Source: Linanthus parryae
Lineage: Eukaryota; Streptophyta; Magnoliopsida; Ericales; Polemoniaceae
Reading direction: 5' to 3'
Length of the DNA: 64,000 bases
Assembly: GCA_023055425.1 (NCBI GenBank)
Contig: JALGPY010000010.1
Coordinates: 47,797,863 to 47,861,862, forward strand
Below, piece by piece: positions 12,975 to 24,831 of the stretch. How positions within the stretch are numbered: position 1 is the first letter of the stretch; each line of letters begins with the position of its first letter. The notes below the pieces were generated by a model that made no database searches, had not been told where the DNA came from, and saw nothing but the letters and a program-made list of their open reading frames with translations. The position numbers were made by a program, and so were the translations under genes.

Positions 12975-14648
12975 TTGGAATTCTAGAAAAGGAAAATACG
13001 CAAGTTTTAGTATTTTTGAATTTTTTACTATATTCAATAATGGCTAGTTTATCAAATATAGCTCCCACTATTTTTCTACGGATTAATAACCCTCCAGATA
13101 TTAATGCGGAAAATATCCTTATAGTTTTTAGTGGGCCAAGATCCATGTTTCATCTCCTTATGAGCTTGCTTTGGCAAGTCACCCATAATTTGACTACTTA
13201 AGGTAGGAACAATTTCAAATTGCATCCCTTATGCAACTCTTGGTTCAATTGGGCAAATAACTCCTTATTTATCCATCCACATGGATAATCCCAATTGATT
13301 ACCTCTAGTTTTTAATCATATTAATAGCCTAGTTGTGTTCAACCTCTTATTTAAACAATTGCACATTACTAGCTTGTGCCATCGCATTCCATCATTATGA
13401 ACCAAGTCGTCGTGCTTTGACACGCACGAACTTGATAAATCATGATGATAATGAGTGTTTAAATAACGAGAAGGCAAGAACACAATATTTGAATTTTGAG
13501 GGATTTTTAAATTCAATTTTTAATTGTTTTGCTGATCAATATCAACTAATCTATCTATTTGAGTTTGGGCACAACTCCAAATAATAGATCCGGTTTGTCT
13601 AATTATCTTATTATCCTAATTGCATGCATCATCCATACACCAACCACAAAATAATAAGACAATAAAATAAACAACCACAAAACAAAATAAAACGTGATGT
13701 GAATGTGGCCTTTTCTAGACTAAGATAATTCCAAGCCAATGGAATCATCTATGAACCCTAAAAGAAAACACATCTCCATGCGTCTTCATCTTTTGGTCCA
13801 TCCTTCATAATCATGTGGAATGCTCCATGCTCCATGCTCCATCTTTTGTGGCTCCCTTTTGGCTTTGGGCTTCTTTTCTTAAATCTTGGCTAACGATCTA
13901 CATTATCTAGCACTAGCTAACAACTATACTAAATAAAATAAATCTCACAAGTTGAGAACAAAAATGGCTCGCAGGCCATAAAAACCTAATTGATTATTAC
14001 AATTAATTGATCTGCTCGCAAGCCGTAAACCAAAACACAAAAATTAAACATTCACTTCAAACCACATCCTAAGGCCATATCCAATCACCATGCGATTTGC
14101 ACATAAACAGTTATAATCCAATTCTAACGCGCTTGGTCAATTTTAATTGATTTTAGGATATTCTAGAGTTAAAACGGTCCATGGGGCCCAACAATCAAAT
14201 TGCCCGGGCCCAAAAAGATAACTGCAAAGGCCTTGGGCAGGCTGCCCCCTAGCCCACACGGCTAGGCCGCGGGCTAGGGCTTCCCCGGCCCCTAGGCCAA
14301 GCCTTGCTTGGGCAGCAAGCAAGGAGGGGCGGTCCCCTAGGGGGCCGAACCTCCTTTGGGAGTTGTTTCCAAAACAACTCCCTTGCTTGGTGCCCAAGTT
14401 TGGTTGTTTCCTTGTATGGGAAGAACTCCTTCTTTCCAAAGGATGCCCAAACCCTAGATCTTAGGTCCTAAACTTTCTCAAACTTACTAATTCATGCATC
14501 CAATGCAAAAACTATGTCTTGTTATGATAGATTATTGACAAATTGCATCATATGCTTGATTTGTCTTGTTTTACTCGATAAACAATAAATTTAAAGTGTA
14601 AAACTATCAAAATGTAACACATAAACCACGTTTATGCTCTACGACATG
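12975..14648 (-). other. CopA long untranslated leader
   Basis: About 1.67 kb of non-coding sequence between gag and PBS (reverse orientation), near-identical to the first leader copy of CopD (47171-48630). It carries the 11-bp leader hairpin at 14358-14382 and a GC-rich block (about 14170-14345). Nothing else is supported here. Confidence 0.75.
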
Positions 14649-14662
14649 TGGCTCTGATGCCA
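14649..14662 (-). other. CopA primer-binding site (initiator tRNA-Met), one mismatch
   Basis: Reversed PBS TGGCTCTGATGCCA, one base before the LTR. Compared with the other copies (TGGCTCTGATACCA) one base has changed, so primer pairing would be weakened. This fits a decayed copy. Confidence 0.8.
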
Positions 14663-14663
14663 C

Positions 14664-15541
14664 TGTAGGGTTTTGATGATGGATGCGCAATGGAAAAAAA
14701 TATATAATCCATGCAATACCCTCCAAGGATCACAAGTCAAGAGACATAACGATGGTAAGGGAAGAAATCAATAACACACCTTAGGGTTTCTCCTTTGATG
14801 ACTTCAAACGCGAATTGTGTCATATTCTCTATAGTTGATCCACGCCTAGTTGAATTCTAGATCTTCCTACTCCTTGGTGCTAGCCCGGAATGAGGAAGAG
14901 GAAGAAGAATCACGCAAAACGAGACAACAAGGAGGTTTCGGCCTCCTTGTGGGCCGACGGGGACAGGCGGCGGTCAAGGGGGCGGGCGAGCCTCCTTTGA
15001 TTGCTTGCTCTCTCCTTTTTGTTCTCTCCCACTCAAGTTATGATCAATAAGATCATAAGTGTGGGAAGGAAGGAAGGAGTGTCCTTTCTATAGTCCAACA
15101 AATCCTTGCCAACTACCTAAAGGACCTATTCTAGTCCTACTAGAATTCGGTTTAGTCCCTTCCTTGCAAATTAGTCCTACTAAGTTTGCAAGGTGTTGCA
15201 AAGTGATCCTTCTAATTAATTAATCCAATTAATTAATTCCCAAATCTAGTTCAACTCTATATAGCGTGTGACCCCATAGGCTCTATCTAATTGGTAGCAA
15301 CAATTTTCTAATATGGAGAGGTTTCTAGCAAAACATCCATTCTAGCCAACTAATAGAATAGTCATCTTGACAAACCTTGTACAATTAATTGTCTCTTCCC
15401 TTTGTCTCTATATCCGGATTGGACACGAGACATTACAAGTCACACTCGTATATCCAATCCATAGTTTCACGATCCATGGGAATAGCCTTATTCGTGCAAA
15501 TAACATCAATATCCCATATTGATTTATTTGAGTCTGGCCAG
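14664..15541 (-). repeat. CopA 5' LTR, segment before CopC
   Basis: Starts TGTAGGGTTTTGATGATGG and is interrupted at 15541, where GCCAG (15537-15541) is the left target duplication of CopC. The reversed TATA position reads TTTCTATAG, so the core promoter looks mutated. The LTR has the CopB-type end (GCGCATCC when reversed), unlike CopC and CopD. Confidence 0.85.
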
Positions 15542-15920
15542 TGTTGGAATAGATGCCCTAGAGGCAATCTAGTTTAGTATGAATTTGTAATTGGCTAGAA
15601 ATTCATTTATTATTTATTGGATATTTAATATAATGAAGTCCTTAGATTTACAATTGTGTTGTTTATCTTAAATATCCCTAGTCAAGTATAATGATTAAAT
15701 GGGACAATCATCTATAGACTAGTATGGGGTTGGATTGATATGGAGATATCACGATCCAACACATAGGTGTGCATTACGGAATGTTGCACTGGATTGACCC
15801 ATCACCGAGAAGGCTACATACACGTTATGTTGAGTCACAAGTGCTTCTCGGGTACAATGGTATTGTCATCTTTAGACTTGAAGTCACTAGATATTCTAGT
15901 TGTGGATCATTGTGATCTTG

Positions 15921-15937
15921 GTAGCGTTAAACGCTAC
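15921..15937. promoter_or_regulatory. Conserved 17-bp palindrome in the Copia LTR (candidate regulatory site)
   Basis: GTAGCGTT-A-AACGCTAC: two perfect 8-bp arms around one base. The same element is at 23003-23019 and, reversed, in the CopA and CopD LTRs (e.g. within 8620-8632, 24200-24220, 42800-42830 and 51210-51235). It lies upstream of the TATA box in the U3 side. Its role is unknown; a dimeric transcription-factor site is an inference. Confidence 0.45.
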
Positions 15938-16530
15938 ACCGTAACTGGGTAGTTATAAAGGCGTGTACTGGATACAATGAGAAGCAAGCTTAGAGATCGT
16001 AGTGGACGTAGAGAGGATTTGCCCCTCCCACATAACGGGAGCAAATATCCAAGGCCACTCGAGGATAGTGCTTATAGAATGTCTGGCCAGACTCAAATAA
16101 ATCAATATATGGGATATTGATGCTATTTGCACGAATAAGGCTATTCCATGGATCGAGAAACTAGGGATTGGATATACGAGTGTGACTTGTATGTCTCGTG
16201 TCCAATCCGGATATGGAGGCAAAGGGATGAGACAATTACTTGTACAAGGTTGTCTAGATGACTATTCTATTAGTTGGCTAGAATGGATGTTTTGCTAGAA
16301 ACCGCTCGATATTAGCAAAGAGTTGCTACCAACTAGATAGAACCTATGGGGTCACACGATATATAGAGTTGTACTAGATTTGGAATTAATTAATTGGATT
16401 AATTAATTAGAAGGATCACTTTGCAAACCCTTGCAAACTTAGTAGGGACTAATTTGCAAGGAAGGGACTAAATTGAATTCTAGTAGGACTAGAATAAGTC
16501 CTTTAGGTAGTTAACAAGGAGTTGTTGGAC

Positions 16531-16538
16531 TATATAAA
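16531..16538 (+). promoter_or_regulatory. CopC 5' LTR TATA box
   Basis: TATATAAA in the context GTTGTTGGAC-TATATAAAGG, about 440 bp before the LTR end, placing U3/R near 16560. The partner in the 3' LTR is 23613-23620. Confidence 0.7.
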
Positions 16539-16973
16539 GGACCCTCCTCCTTCCTTCCCTACAAGAACTTATGCTCTAAAGAGAACATAACAAGAGTAGG
16601 AGAGAACAAAGGAGAGAGAGAGCAAGCCACAAGAGGGACGCCGCCCCCCTTGCCGCCGCCCCTTGTCCCCGACGCCACAAAGGGGCCGAACCCCCTTTTT
16701 GTGCTTCGTTTTGCGTGATTCCTTCACCCTCCATTCATTCCGGGCTAGCACCAAGGAGATTGGAGATCTAGGAACAACTCTAGGCGTGGATCAACTATAG
16801 AGAACGTGACACTATTCGCGTTTGAAGTCATCAAGGAGAACCCAAAGGTGTGTTTATGATTTCTTACCTTCACTATCGTTATGCATCTAGACTTGTGATC
16901 CTTGGAGGGTTTTGCATGGTTGTTTGTTTGATTATGCTTCCGTTTGCGCGATCCATGAATCAAAACCCTACAG

Positions 16974-16987
16974 TGGTATCAGAGCCA
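16974..16987 (+). other. CopC primer-binding site (initiator tRNA-Met)
   Basis: TGGTATCAGAGCCA one base after the LTR end at 16972, complementary to the initiator tRNA-Met 3' end. Confidence 0.92.
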
Positions 16988-18657
16988 CAGGTCATAGAGC
17001 ATAAACGTAGTTTATGTGTTACATTCTTGTTGTTTTACACCTTAATTTGTTGTTTATCGCGTAAAACAAGACAAATCAAGCATTGGATGCAATTTGTCAA
17101 AGAATTAATCATAACAAGACCCAATTATTGCATTGGATGCATGAATTGGTGAGTTTGAGAAATTTTAGGATCTTAGATCTAGGGTTTGGGCATCCTTGGG
17201 GAAGAAGGAGTTCTCCCACAACAAGGAAACAACCAAACTTGGGCTCCAAGCAAGGAGGTTGTTTTGGAAACAACCTCCACAAGGAGGTTCGGCCCCCTAG
17301 GGGACCGCCCCCTTGCTTGCCGCCCAAGCTTGGAGCCCTAAGGGGCCGGGCGGCCCTAACCCGCGGGCCTACCTTGCGGGTTTTGGGCCGGGCCGGCCCT
17401 AGGGCTTTATGGTTCACTTATTTGGGCCCGGGCAATTGGATTGTTGGGCCCATGGACCGTTTTAACCCTAGAAATCCTAAAATCAATTAAAATTGACCAA
17501 GCGCGTTAAAATTGGATTTTAACTGTTTATGTGCAAATCGCATGGTGATTGGATATGGCCTTAGGATGTGTTTTGATGTGGATGTTTAATTTTGTGGTTT
17601 GGTTTTACGGCCTGCGAGCTGATCAATTAATTGTAATAATTAATTAGGGTTTTATGGCCTGCGTGCCATTTTTTTTTCTCTCAACTTGTGAGATTTATTT
17701 TATTTAGTATAGATATTAGCTAGTGCTAGATAAAGTAGATTGTTAGCCAAGATTGGAGAAAAGTAGCCCAAAGCCAAAAGGAGCCACAAAAGCATGGAGC
17801 ATGGAGCACACCACATGACTATGAAGGATGGACCAAAAGATCAAGACGCATGGAGATGTGTTTGTTTAGGGTTCATAGATAATTCCATTGGCTTGGAATT
17901 ATCTTAGTCTAGAAAAAGGCCATATCCACATCACGTTTAATTTCTGTTTTGTGGTTGTTTATTTATTGTCTTATTATTTGTGTGGTTGGTGTATGGATGA
18001 TGCATGCAATTAGGATAATAAGATAATTAGACAACCCGGATCTATTATTTGGAGTTGTGCCCAAACTCAAATAGATAGATTAGTTGATATTGATCAACAA
18101 AATAATTAAAATTGAATTGAAAATCCCTCAAATTTTAAAAATATTGTGTTCTTGCCTTCTCGTTATTTAAACACTCATTATCATCATTATTTATCAAGTT
18201 CGTGCGTGCCAAAGCATGGCGACTTGGTTCATAATGATGGAATGCGATGGCACGTAACAATGTGCAATTGTTTAGATAAGAGGTTGAACACAACTAGGCT
18301 ATTAATTTGATTAAGAAACCTAGAGGCAATCAATTGGGATTATCCATATGGATGGATAAATAAGGAGTTATTTGCCCGGTTGAACCAAGAGTTGCATATG
18401 GGATGCAATTGGAATTGTTCCTACCTAAGAAGTAATCGAATTATGGGTGACTTGCCAAAGCAAGCTCATAAGGAGATGAAAAAGATGGATCTTGGCCCAC
18501 TAGAAAATATAAGGATATTTTCCGCATTAATATCTTGAGGGTTATTAATCCGTAGAAAAAATAGTGGGAGCTATATTTAATAAACTAGCCATTATTAAAT
18601 ATAGTCAAAAATTCACAAATACTAAAACTTGCGTATTTTCCTTTTGTAGAATTCCAA
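16988..18657 (+). other. CopC long untranslated leader
   Basis: 1.67 kb between PBS and gag ATG, long for a copia element. It contains the 11-bp hairpin (17254-17278), a GC-rich block (about 17200-17460) and AT-rich sequence with the inverted pair AATTAATTG/AATTAATT near 17625-17645. Small ORFs here are not conserved between copies. It carries the short form CACGTAACAATG near 18253, which also marks the second leader copy of CopD. Confidence 0.8.
17254..17278 (+). other. Leader hairpin with compensatory changes (CopC)
   Basis: Perfect 11-bp arms GGAGGTTGTTT and AAACAACCTCC around loop TGG. In CopB (1894-1918), CopA (14358-14382) and both CopD copies (48547-48571, 49885-49909) the arms read GGGAGTTGTTT and AAACAACTCCC. 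Two positions differ and both partners differ with them, so pairing is kept. This supports selection on an RNA fold, perhaps packaging, dimerisation or translation; the role is inference. Confidence 0.7.
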
Positions 18658-21600
18658 ATGGCAAACAACTCATCGAGTTCACAACATTCCCTACGATCTG
18701 TCCTTGAGAAGGACAAGCTCTCAGGAACCAACTTTCTCGATTGGTACAGAAACTTGAGAATTTTTCTCAAGCAAGAAAAGAAGCTGTACGCAATAGAGGA
18801 GCAAGTTCCAGAAGGTCCAGAGAATCAGACACCTGCTGCCTTAAAGGCGTATCAAAAGCGTGTTGATGACGCTAATGATGCGACCTGCCTAATGCTTTGC
18901 ACCATGACCTCTGAGCTTCAGAAGCAACATGAGAACATGAATGCTGTCGATATGATCGAACATCTAAAGCAGCTCTTCCAAGAGCAGGCGAGGGTAGAGA
19001 GGTATGAGGTCTCAAAGGCACTGTTCAAATGTCATCTGGCAGAAGGGAACCCGGTTGGACCCCACGTACTCCGAATGATCGGGTACTTGGATAATCTCGC
19101 CCGGCTTGGGTTCCCGGTCGGCCAAGAGTTGGCAACCGATCTCGTGTTGCAATCGTTGCCCGAGAGTTATGGACAGTTCATTATGAACTATAACATGAAC
19201 GAGATCGTTAAACCACTGCCAGATTTGCTCAACATGTTGAGGACGGCTGAACAGAGCATCAATAAGGGTAAGGGCAAAGCCATTATGATGGTGCATAAAG
19301 GAAAGGGTAAAAAGTTTACCTCTTCCTCCAAGGGCAAAGGCAAGTCAGTTGCTAAGTCCAAGGAACAAGCCCTTAAGCCTGTTGGTGCCATTGCCAAGGT
19401 CGTGACTAAGGGTGAATGTCACTACTGTAGTCAACCTGGACACTGGAGGAGGAACTGCCCAAAATATCTGGAGGACAAGAGGCTTGGAATAGTGATTCCA
19501 CCACCACCAGGTATTTTTGTTGTAGATGTCAATTTAACTGTCTCTACATCATGGGTATTAGATACTGGATGTGGATCTCATATTTGTCGAAATATGCAGG
19601 ATCTAAAGAGAAGTAAAAGATTGGCTAAAGGGGAGGTAGATCTGCGCGTTGGGAATGGAGCAAAGGTTGCTGCGTTGGCCATAGGCGTGTGCGAGCTATC
19701 TCTGCCTTCAGGATTAGTTTTAGAATTAAATAATTGCTATTTTGTGCCTGCTATGAGCAGAAACATTATTTCTATTTCTTGTTTGGACAAGGAAGGTTTT
19801 ATTATTTCAATAAAGAACAATTGTTGTTCCTTTTATTTGAATAATATTCACTATTTTAGTGCGCAATTATTTAATGGACTTTATGTCCTTGATCTAAGTA
19901 ATCCTGTCTACAACATTAATACCAAGCGGATTAAAATAAATGATTTAAATCCTGCTTATTTATGGCATTGTCGTTTAGGCCACATAAATGAGAAACGTGT
20001 ATCTAGACTCCATAAGGATGGATTACTAGACTCATTTGATTTTGAATCATATGAGACATGTGAGGCTTGTTTATTGGGAAAAATGACAAAGTCCCCTTTT
20101 CAATAAGAAAGGTGAGAGGACTAGTGAGCAATTGGCACTCATACATACTGATGTGTGTGGGCCATTTGCCACGCCTGCCAGGGGTGGTTATGTCTACTTC
20201 ATTACGTTTACTGATGATTACAGTAGATATGGATTTGTGTACCTTATGAGGGCAAAATCCGAATCCTTTGAAGTGTTCAAAGAATTCAAGAATGAAGTAG
20301 AGAAGCAACTTGGCAAAAGTATCAAGGCTCTACGATCGGATCGTGGAGGAGAATACTTGAGCCAAGAGTTTGACGACTATCTTAGAGAGTGTGGGATCGT
20401 GTCCCAACTCACTCCACCCGGAACACCACAATGGAATGGCGTGTCCGAGAGGAGGAATCGAACCCTATTGGATATGGTTCGGTCTATGATGTGTCAAACC
20501 GATCTTCCATTATCATTTTGGGGCTACGCTCTATTAAGTGCAGCTTTCACCATTAACCGTGTTCCATCTAAATCAGTCATGAAGACACCATATGAGATGT
20601 GGAGTGGGAGGCGTCCCACATTGTCGTTCATGAGGATTTGGGGCTGCGATGTCTATGTAAAACGTTTACAATCAGACAAGCTAGGGCCTAAATCGGATAA
20701 GTGTAAATTTGTGGGGTACCCTAAGGAAACTAAGGGATACTACTTCTACAAACCAACCGAGAACAAAGTGTTTGTTGCTCGGACCGGCGTGTTTCTAGAA
20801 AGAGAGTTTGTCTCTAAAGAAGCAAGTGGGAGGAATGTAGAACTTGAAGAAGTTCAAGAACCACAAAACACAGAACCGATTATGTAACATGAACAGGAAT
20901 CACAAGCAGTTGTGGAGCCACCTGTTCAGGTAACACAAGAGCTTCGTAGATCTAGTAGAGTGCGCCAGGAACCCGAGAGGTACGGACTTCTCGTAACTGA
21001 TTCCGGTGACACGATGCTCATAGATGATGAGCCTACTACCTATGAGGAGGCCATGAATGGCCCAGACTCGCAGAAGTGGCTTGAAGCCATGAGATCCGAG
21101 ATGGAATCCATGTATACCAACAAAGTATGGACTTTGGTGGAACCACCTGATGGGGCGCGGCCCATAGGGTGCAAGTGGGTCTTCAAAAAGAAGATCGACA
21201 TGGATGGTAATGTGATTACCTATAAGGGCCGATTGGTGGCTAAAGGATTCAGACAGATTCATGGTATTGACTATGATGAAACCTTTTCACCAGTCGCTAT
21301 GACCAAATCCATCCGAATCCTACTTGCGATTGCAGCATACTACGACTATGATATTTGGCAGATGGATGTCAAAACAGCATTCCTTTATGGGAATCTCCTC
21401 GAGGACGTGTATATGATACAGCCGGAGGGTTTTGAGGATCCAAAGCAAGCCAACAAAGTCTGTAAACTGCAACGATCCATTTATGGATTGAAGCAAGCTT
21501 CTAGGAGTTGGAATCGACGTTTTGATGAAGTGGTCAAAGAGTTTGGCTTCATCAGAAACGAAGATGAGTCTTGTGTCTACAAGAAGGTTAGTGGGAGCTC

Positions 21601-22609
21601 TGTAGCTTTTCTGGTCTTGTATGTGGATGACATACTACTCATTGGAAACGACATTCCCATGCTGCAATCTGTGAAAGATTGGCTAGGAAAGTCTTTCTCA
21701 ATGAAGGACTTAGGGGAAGCAGCCTATATACTCGGTATAAAGATCTATAGAGATAGATCTAAGAGGTTGCTAGGCCTGAGTCAAAGTACATATATTGACA
21801 AGGTGTTGAAACGGTTCAACATGCAAGATTCCAAGAAGGGATTCTTGCCCATGTCACATGGAATCACTCTTTCGAAGAGTGGATGTCCTTCCAATGAGAT
21901 TGAGAAGGAACGCATGAGTAGGATTCCCTATGCCTCGGCCATAGGATCTATCATGTACGCCATGTTATGTACTAGACCAGATGTGTCATATGCCTTGAGT
22001 ATGACAAGCAGATACCAATCCAATCCAGGTGAGAGTCACTGGATTGCTGTCAAGAACATCCTAAAGTACTTGAGAAGAACTAAGGATGCTTTCTTGATGT
22101 TTGGCGGTGAGGAAGAGTTGCGTGTAAAGGGTTACACTGATGCAAGCTTCCAAACCAATAGAGATGACTTTAGATCACAGTCGGGATATGTGTTTTGCCT
22201 GAATGGAGCAGCGGTGAGCTGGAAGAGTTCCAAGCAAGAGACGGTAGCTGATTCTACAACAGAGGCTGAGTACATTGCTGCAAATGGCGCAGCAAAGGAG
22301 GCTGTTTGGATCAGAAAGTTTGTTTCTGAACTTGGTGTGGTCCCTAGCATTGCGGATCCAGTGGAGTTGTTCTGTGACAACACTGGGGCGATCGCGCAAT
22401 CAAAGGAACCAAGATCGCACCAGAAGTCCAAGCATGTGCTCAGGAAGTTTCATCTGATTCGAGATATTATCGATAGAGGAGACGTTCGGATATGCAAGAT
22501 TCCTACAGATTATAATCTGTCAGACCCGCTTACGAAGCCTCTCACGCAGTGGAAGCATGAAGGGCACACTAGGAGTATGGGCATACGAGATGCGCCAGAT
22601 TGGCTCTAG
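18658..22609 (+). pseudogene. CopC gag-pol (Gag-PR-INT-RT-RNase H), complete but with two breaks
   Basis: ATG at 18658. The first segment (482 codons, to 20106) has Gag, a CCHC knuckle (residues about 254-267), the protease active site DTG at residue about 302 and the HHCC pre-integrase zinc motif. An extra T in the run 20097-20100, compared with CopA/CopD, shifts the frame. The second segment (20132-20887) is the integrase core with HTD (Asp at 20150), SDRGGEY and the Glu of NGVSERRN. A nonsense TAA at 20885-20887 replaces a Glu codon. The third (20912-22609) has RT with YVDD at 20 bp into 21611-21631 and RNase H with TDAS, TTEAEY, CDNTG and LSDPLTK. All catalytic residues are retained. It encodes the full copia replication machinery but cannot be read through as it stands. 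Confidence 0.93.
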
Positions 22610-22623
22610 TGCAAGTGGGAGAC
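22609..22623 (+). other. CopC polypurine tract
   Basis: GTGCAAGTGGGAGAC directly abuts the 3' LTR (TGTTGG at 22624). The same string precedes the LTR in CopB and, reversed, in CopA and CopD. It is the expected plus-strand primer of reverse transcription. Confidence 0.8.
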
Positions 22624-24054
22624 TGTTGGAATAGATGCCCTAGAGGCAATCTAGTTTAGTATGAATTTGTAATTGGCTAGAAATTCATTTATTATTTATT
22701 GGATATTTAATATAATGAAGTCCTTAGATTTACAATTGTGTTGTTTATCTTAAATATCCCTAGTCAAGTATAATGATTAAATGGGACAATCATCTATAGA
22801 CTAGTATGGGGTTGGATTGATATGGAGATATCACGATCCAACACATAGGTGTGCATTACGGAATGTTGCACTGGATTGACCCATCACCGAGAAGGCTACA
22901 TACACGTTATGTTGAGTCACAAGTGCTTCTCGGGTACAATGGTATTGTCATCCTTAGACTTGAAGTCACTAGATATTCTAGTTGTGGATCATTGTGATCT
23001 TGGTAGCGTTAAACGCTACACCGTAACTGGGTAGTTATAAAGGCGTGTACTGGATACAATGAGAAGCAAGCTTAGAGATCGTAGTGGACGTAGAGAGGAT
23101 TTGCCCCTCCCACATAACGGGAGCAAATATCCAAGGCCACTCGAGGATAGTGCTTATAGAATGTCTGGCCAGACTCAAATAAATCAATATATGGGATATT
23201 GATGTTATTTGCACGAATAAGGCTATTCCATGGATCGAGAAACTAGGGATTGGATATACGAGTGTGACTTGTATGTCTCGTGTCCAATCCGGATATGGAG
23301 GCAAAGGGATGAGACAATTACTTGTACAAGGTTGTCTAGATGACTATTCTATTAGTTGGCTAGAATGGATGTTTTGCTAGAAACCGCTCCATATTAGCAA
23401 AGAGTTGCTACCAACTAGATAGAACCTATGGGGTCACACGCTATATAGAGTTGTACTAGATTTGGAATTAATTAATTGGATTAATTAATTAGAAGGATCA
23501 CTTTGCAAACCCTTGCAAACTTAGTAGGGACTAATTTGCAAGGAAGGGACTAAATTGAATTCTAGTAGGACTAGAATAAGTCCTTTAGGTAGTTAACAAG
23601 GAGTTGTTGGACTATATAAAGGACCCTCCTCCTTCCTTCCCTACAAGAACTTATGCTCTAAAGAGAACATAACAAGAGTAGGAGAGAACAAAGGAGAGAG
23701 AGAGCAAGCCACAAGAGGGACGCCGCCCCCCTTGCCGCCGCCCCTTGTCCCCGACGCCACAAAGGGGCCGAACCCCCTTTTTGTGCTTCGTTTTGCGTGA
23801 TTCCTTCACCCTCCATTCATTCCGGGCTAGCACCAAGGAGATTGGAGATCTAGGAACAACTCTAGGCGTGGATCAACTATAGAGAACGTGACACTATTCG
23901 CGTTTGAAGTCATCAAGGAGAACCCAAAGGTGTGTTTATGATTTCTTACCTTCACTATCGTTATGCATCTAGACTTGTGATCCTTGGAGGGTTTTGCATG
24001 GTTGTTTGTTTGATTATGCTTCCGTTTGCGCGATCCATGAATCAAAACCCTACA
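22624..24054 (+). repeat. CopC 3' LTR
   Basis: 1431 bp, four mismatches to the 5' LTR (near 22951, 23204, 23388 and 23440). It ends CCCTACA and is followed by target duplication GCCAG. TATA box 23613-23620; palindrome 23003-23019. Confidence 0.95.
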
Positions 24055-24059
24055 GCCAG

Positions 24060-24603
24060 ACATTCTATAAGCACTATCCCTCGAGTGGCCTAGGATATTT
24101 GCTCCCGTTATGTGGGAGAGACAAATTATATCTAGTCCACTACGATCTCTAAGCTTGCTTCTTATTGTATCTGGTACACGCCTTTATAACTACCGAGTTA
24201 CGGTGTAGCGTTTAACGCTACTAAAATCACAATAATCCACAACTAAAATATCTAGTGACTTCAAGTCTAAGGATGACAATACCATTGCACCACGAGAAGC
24301 ACTTGTGACTTAACATAACGTGTATGTAGCCTTCTCGGAGATGGGTCAATCTTGTGTGCCATTACCCTTAATGCACACCCATGTGTTGGATCATGATATC
24401 TCCATATCAATCCAACCCCATACTAGTTTATAGATGATTGTTCCATTAATCGTTATACTGGATTAGGGATATTTAAGATAAACAACACAATTGTAAATCT
24501 AAGGACTTCATTATATTAAGTATCCAATAAATAAAACAATGAATGTTCTAGCCAAAATAAATTCATACCAAACTAGATTGCCTCTAGGGCATCTATTCCA
24601 ACA
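24060..24603 (-). repeat. CopA 5' LTR, segment after CopC
   Basis: Resumes the LTR cut at 15541 (ACATTCTATAAGC onward) and ends TTCCAACA at 24603, where GypA LTR sequence begins. The two segments together are about 1422 bp. Confidence 0.88.
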
Positions 24604-24815
24604 CGAGACTCACGTAAAGTAATGACATAATGAGCAGCTAGTCTAGTGATAACGTAGTAGTTTGTAATTGCCCGTGTAAGACTTAAAGACGTTTGTTTTA
24701 ATAGTATTGTAATGTATGGATGTTTGAGCTTATGATCTCCACCGACTCTTTTAGCATCACCCTCCGAGGTTTTCCGGTCCGGAACGGAAAGCTTGGGGAT
24801 TCATGGGGTGTTGCA
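24604..24815 (+). repeat. GypA 5' LTR, 3'-terminal segment
   Basis: Matches the GypA 3' LTR at 61681-61855 (CGAGACTCACGTA, CTCCACCGACTCTTTTAGC). It continues about 45 bp further to end GGGTGTTGCA at 24815, showing what the 3' LTR lost. Confidence 0.88.
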
Positions 24816-24817
24816 GG

Positions 24818-24831
24818 TGGTATCAGAGTAG
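24818..24831 (+). other. GypA primer-binding site (initiator tRNA-Met)
   Basis: TGGTATCAGAGTAG, two bases after the LTR end. The first 11 bases fit initiator tRNA-Met, normal for plant chromoviruses. Confidence 0.8.

Larger units (their letters stand above)
15542..16972 (+). repeat. CopC 5' LTR
   Basis: 1431 bp, TGTTGGAATAGATGCCCTAG to CCCTACA. It contains a TATA box at 16531-16538 and a 17-bp palindrome at 15921-15937. An identical-length partner is at 22624-24054. Confidence 0.95.
15542..24054 (+). mobile_element. CopC: complete, young Ty1/copia element (Angela-like)
   Basis: 8513 bp bounded by GCCAG at 15537-15541 and 24055-24059. Both LTRs are 1431 bp and I count 4 mismatches (about 0.3 percent), which at the rate of 1.3e-8 per site per year often used for plant LTRs is on the order of 0.1 Myr. 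PBS, 1.67-kb leader, gag-pol with all domains and a polypurine tract are all present. The reading frame is interrupted by one 1-bp insertion and one nonsense codon. It is inserted in the CopA 5' LTR, inside the 12-bp palindrome GTCTGGCCAGAC. Confidence 0.95.
1..24603 (-). mobile_element. CopA: Ty1/copia element (Angela-like), reverse orientation, interrupted twice
   Basis: In reverse orientation the LTR opens TGTAGGGTTTTGAT at 14664 and closes TTCCAACA at 9014 and 24603. The left (3') LTR runs from off-window to 77 and resumes at 8200-9014; the right (5') LTR is 14664-15541 plus 24060-24603. The interior 9015-14663 holds a broken gag-pol and a long leader. It is inserted in the GypA 5' LTR. 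The base after its right end begins CGAGACTCAC, matching 61681 in the GypA 3' LTR, so the predicted target duplication is CGAGA, with its left partner off-window. LTR halves differ by about 5 percent by eye, making it an old copy. Confidence 0.85.
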
